Source of the DNA: Inquilinus sp.
GTDB lineage: Bacteria; Pseudomonadota; Alphaproteobacteria; DSM-16000; Inquilinaceae
Assembly: GCA_013003675.1 (NCBI GenBank)
Contig: JABDIP010000121.1
Coordinates: 1-6,526 of the forward strand
DNA length: 6,526 bases
Reading direction: 5' to 3'
Shown: one piece after another, positions 4,930 to 6,526 of the stretch
How positions within the stretch are numbered: the first letter of the stretch is position 1
Layout of the letters: each line of letters starts with the position of its first letter
Notes under the pieces: model-generated
Told to the model about the DNA's origin: nothing
The model's input: the letters and a program-made list of their open reading frames with translations, nothing else
The model's database searches: none
Translations under genes and position numbers: made by a program

Positions 4930-6526
4930 ATGGCCGCAGACGGCATGGACAGCCGGGGTCGCGCTAACCGCGCTAAGGACAGCGACGACCTCTTCGACCT
5001 TGGCAAGGAGTCCGAGGCGCCGGACCGCAAGGACCGGCCCGAGGAGGATATCGATCCGCCGACGGAGTCGGGCGCCGCCTCGCAGGAAATCGTCGACCTG
5101 CCGAATATCCACTACGGCAGCCGTAGTGATCGCGGCGGTGCCGGAACCGGCGAGGACGGCCAGGCCCCCATCGGTCGCGATCCACTCCACCGCGACGCCA
5201 CAAGCCGCGATTCCGGCGCCTTCGAAGGCCGCCGCTCGGGGAGCGGCGTCAATAACGCCGGCGCTCCGTCCGAGACCGAAGGTCCCGCGGACACGCTTGG
5301 CAATCCGCCGCCGCCCGATGCGGACGGCCTCAACCGGTCGACGACCAATATCAACCCGATCGGCCCGATTGCCGAGACCGAGGATGCCGGCACGCCGGCC
5401 GCCGATGGTGACCGCATCGTGCTCGCCGCCGCCGTGCAACCCGCGACACCCGCCGACGGCAGCGTCGTTGATGTCGGCTCGACCGCCCCCCCGCCTCCGC
5501 CGCCGAGCGGCGGCCCGCCGGTGCTGGCCGCAGCCAGCTTTTACCTCGCGGAGAATGCCGGCAACGGCGACACCGTCGGTACCCTTGTTGCCACCGACCC
5601 CGACACCGGCGACATCCTCAGCTTCGCCATCACCGGCGGCAATGGAGACGGCGCCTTCGCCATTGACCCCGCGACGGGCGCCATCACGGTGGCCAACGCC
5701 GGCCTGCTCGACCACGAATCGACACCGTCGCGGACGCTGACGGTCACGGTCGCCGACGGCACCGGTTTCACCGACTCCGCGGCCATCACCATCGGCGTCA
5801 CCGACGCTAACGAGGCGCCGGTCGCCGCCGACCAGAGCTTCTCGGTCTCCGAGGGCGCCGGCAACGGCGACGCCGTCGGCACCGTCGCCGCGTCGGACCC
5901 CGACGCCGGCGACACGCTCTCCTACGCCATCACCGGCGGCAACGCCGATGGCGCCTTCGCCATCGATCCGGCGACGGGCACGGTCACCGTGGCTGATGCC
6001 TCGCTGCTGGATCATGAGACGACGCCCTCGCGGACCGTCACCGTGACGGTGACCGACGCCGCCGGCCTGACCGACACCGCCGACATCACCATCGGCGTGA
6101 CCGACGCCAACGAGGCGCCGGTCGCTGCCGACCAGAGCTTCTCGGTCTCCGAGGGCGCCTCCAACGGCGACGCCGTCGGCACGGTGGCGGCGAGCGACCC
6201 GGATGCCGGCGACACGCTCTCCTACGCCATCACCGGCGGCAACGCCGACGGCGCCTTCGCCATCGACCCCGCCACCGGCGCGGTCACCGTGGCGGATGCC
6301 TCGCTGCTGGATCACGAGACCACGCCCTCGCGGACCGTGACCGTGACGGTCACCGACGCCGCGGGTCTCACCGACACCGCCGACATCCCCATCGGTGTGA
6401 CGGATGCCAACGAGGCACCGGGCGCGGCGGATCAGAGCTTCTCGGTCTCCGAGGGCGCCAGCAACGGCGACGCCGTCGGAACGGTTGCGGCCAGCGACCC
6501 GGATGCCGGCGACACGCTCAGCTATG
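4930..6526 (+). CDS. Large cadherin-like tandem-repeat adhesin, probable T1SS substrate (partial, N-terminal 532 residues)
   Basis: Probably a Ca2+-binding, secreted or cell-surface adhesin. The frame is open from ATG 4930 to the right edge (532 codons, no stop). The first in-frame stop upstream is TGA 4894-4896, so 4930 is the earliest ATG. GGGA lies 7 bases before it, a modest ribosome binding site. Residues 1-197 are polar, rich in Asp/Gly/Arg/Pro, without signal peptide or membrane segment, and contain a short hydrophobic patch IVLAAAV (163-169) and six prolines (187-192). From 198 come cadherin-like repeats of exactly 100 residues, with DPDxGD, AFAIDPATG, LLDHE and DANEAP motifs that match cadherin Ca2+-site motifs (DxD, LDxE, DxNDxxP). 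Absence of a signal peptide and the divergent T1SS operon suggest type I secretion. The expected C-terminal secretion signal is outside the window. The exact ligand or role (biofilm, attachment) cannot be seen. Confidence 0.9.
   Translation, partial: MAADGMDSRGRANRAKDSDDLFDLGKESEAPDRKDRPEEDIDPPTESGAASQEIVDLPNIHYGSRSDRGGAGTGEDGQAPIGRDPLHRDATSRDSGAFEGRRSGSGVNNAGAPSETEGPADTLGNPPPPDADGLNRSTTNINPIGPIAETEDAGTPAADGDRIVLAAAVQPATPADGSVVDVGSTAPPPPPPSGGPPVLAAASFYLAENAGNGDTVGTLVATDPDTGDILSFAITGGNGDGAFAIDPATGAITVANAGLLDHESTPSRTLTVTVADGTGFTDSAAITIGVTDANEAPVAADQSFSVSEGAGNGDAVGTVAASDPDAGDTLSYAITGGNADGAFAIDPATGTVTVADASLLDHETTPSRTVTVTVTDAAGLTDTADITIGVTDANEAPVAADQSFSVSEGASNGDAVGTVAASDPDAGDTLSYAITGGNADGAFAIDPATGAVTVADASLLDHETTPSRTVTVTVTDAAGLTDTADIPIGVTDANEAPGAADQSFSVSEGASNGDAVGTVAASDPDAGDTLSY
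5110..5128 (+). repeat. Perfect 8-bp hairpin within the adhesin N-terminal coding region
   Basis: CACTACGG, loop CAG, CCGTAGTG. It encodes residues around HYGSRS, about 180 bases after the start codon. It would form a compact stem-loop in the mRNA. A function is not evident, and codon constraints alone could produce it. Confidence 0.4.
5230..5248 (+). repeat. Second perfect 8-bp hairpin within the adhesin N-terminal coding region
   Basis: CGCCGCTC, loop GGG, GAGCGGCG, the same 8-3-8 geometry as the stem at 5110-5128 and starting exactly 120 bases after it. High GC makes chance stems more likely here than in the first case. Confidence 0.35.
5521..6526 (+). repeat. Tandem 300-bp (100-residue) cadherin-like repeats, three complete and one partial
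   Basis: Units are R1 5521-5820, R2 5821-6120, R3 6121-6420 and partial R4 from 6421. The period is exactly 300 bases with no indel between the units. By hand comparison R2 and R3 differ at 30 of 300 bases but only 3 of 100 residues (Gly/Ser, Thr/Ala, Thr/Pro). R1 is more diverged (about 73 of 100 residues identical to R2), as expected for the edge unit of an array. Each unit begins just after the DANEAP linker motif. The array continues beyond the window, so the total number of units is unknown. Confidence 0.93.

Noticed and set aside
4917..4967. 16-codon frame overlapping the adhesin start (ATG within CCCATGGG)
   Set aside because: It might be a leader peptide, but it has no good ribosome binding site and no attenuator-like codons or stems. 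ATG 4930 is better placed behind GGGA.
4885..6315. Long minus-strand open frame of 476 codons, Gly/Arg/His-rich and itself repetitive
   Set aside because: It is the antisense shadow of the adhesin. The repeat pattern follows from the 300-base period, no domain is recognisable, and the plus frame gives coherent cadherin motifs.
5521..6526. Tandem DNA repeat as a CRISPR or satellite array
   Set aside because: The 300-base units are fully coding, in frame, and vary mainly at silent sites. There are no short repeats with unique spacers.

Overview
The window looks like an accessory locus from a high-GC alphaproteobacterium. Rhodospirillales or a relative would fit the protein style and base composition, but this is an inference from sequence alone. 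It holds most of a type I secretion system (T1SS) facing away from the start of a large tandem-repeat surface protein, its most likely cargo. Four protein-coding regions are supported. Two of them run off the window ends.

Minus strand, read right to left (4544 to 1): a tightly coupled three-gene operon. The first gene is a 577-residue T1SS-type ABC permease/ATPase without an N-terminal peptidase-like domain. The second is a 718-residue ABC permease/ATPase that starts at a GTG overlapping the previous stop, and it carries an N-terminal C39-like domain lacking the catalytic residues. The third is an HlyD-family membrane fusion protein of which only the first 220 residues are in the window. Both gene junctions are 4-base stop/start overlaps. 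The two ABC proteins look like halves of a heterodimer. The first has Asn where the catalytic Walker B Glu should be, and both have a strongly diverged signature motif (LPEGV and LPFGF in place of LSGGQ).

Between the divergent units (4545 to 4929) lies an intergenic region of 385 bases whose core (4661 to 4900) is only about 37% GC by hand count, inside an otherwise very GC-rich window. It contains a perfect 6-bp inverted repeat and two TTAGGG motifs 20 bp apart next to the operon start. No convincing sigma-70 promoter pair was found.

Plus strand (4930 to the right edge): an open reading frame with no stop before the window ends. It has about 197 polar, probably disordered residues, no signal peptide and a six-proline run, followed by cadherin-like repeats of exactly 100 residues (300 bases). 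Three complete units and the start of a fourth are visible.

As a whole this reads as a secreted or surface-attached cadherin-like adhesin with its own exporter. The outer-membrane TolC-type protein, the rest of the HlyD protein and the C-terminal secretion signal of the adhesin would lie outside the window.
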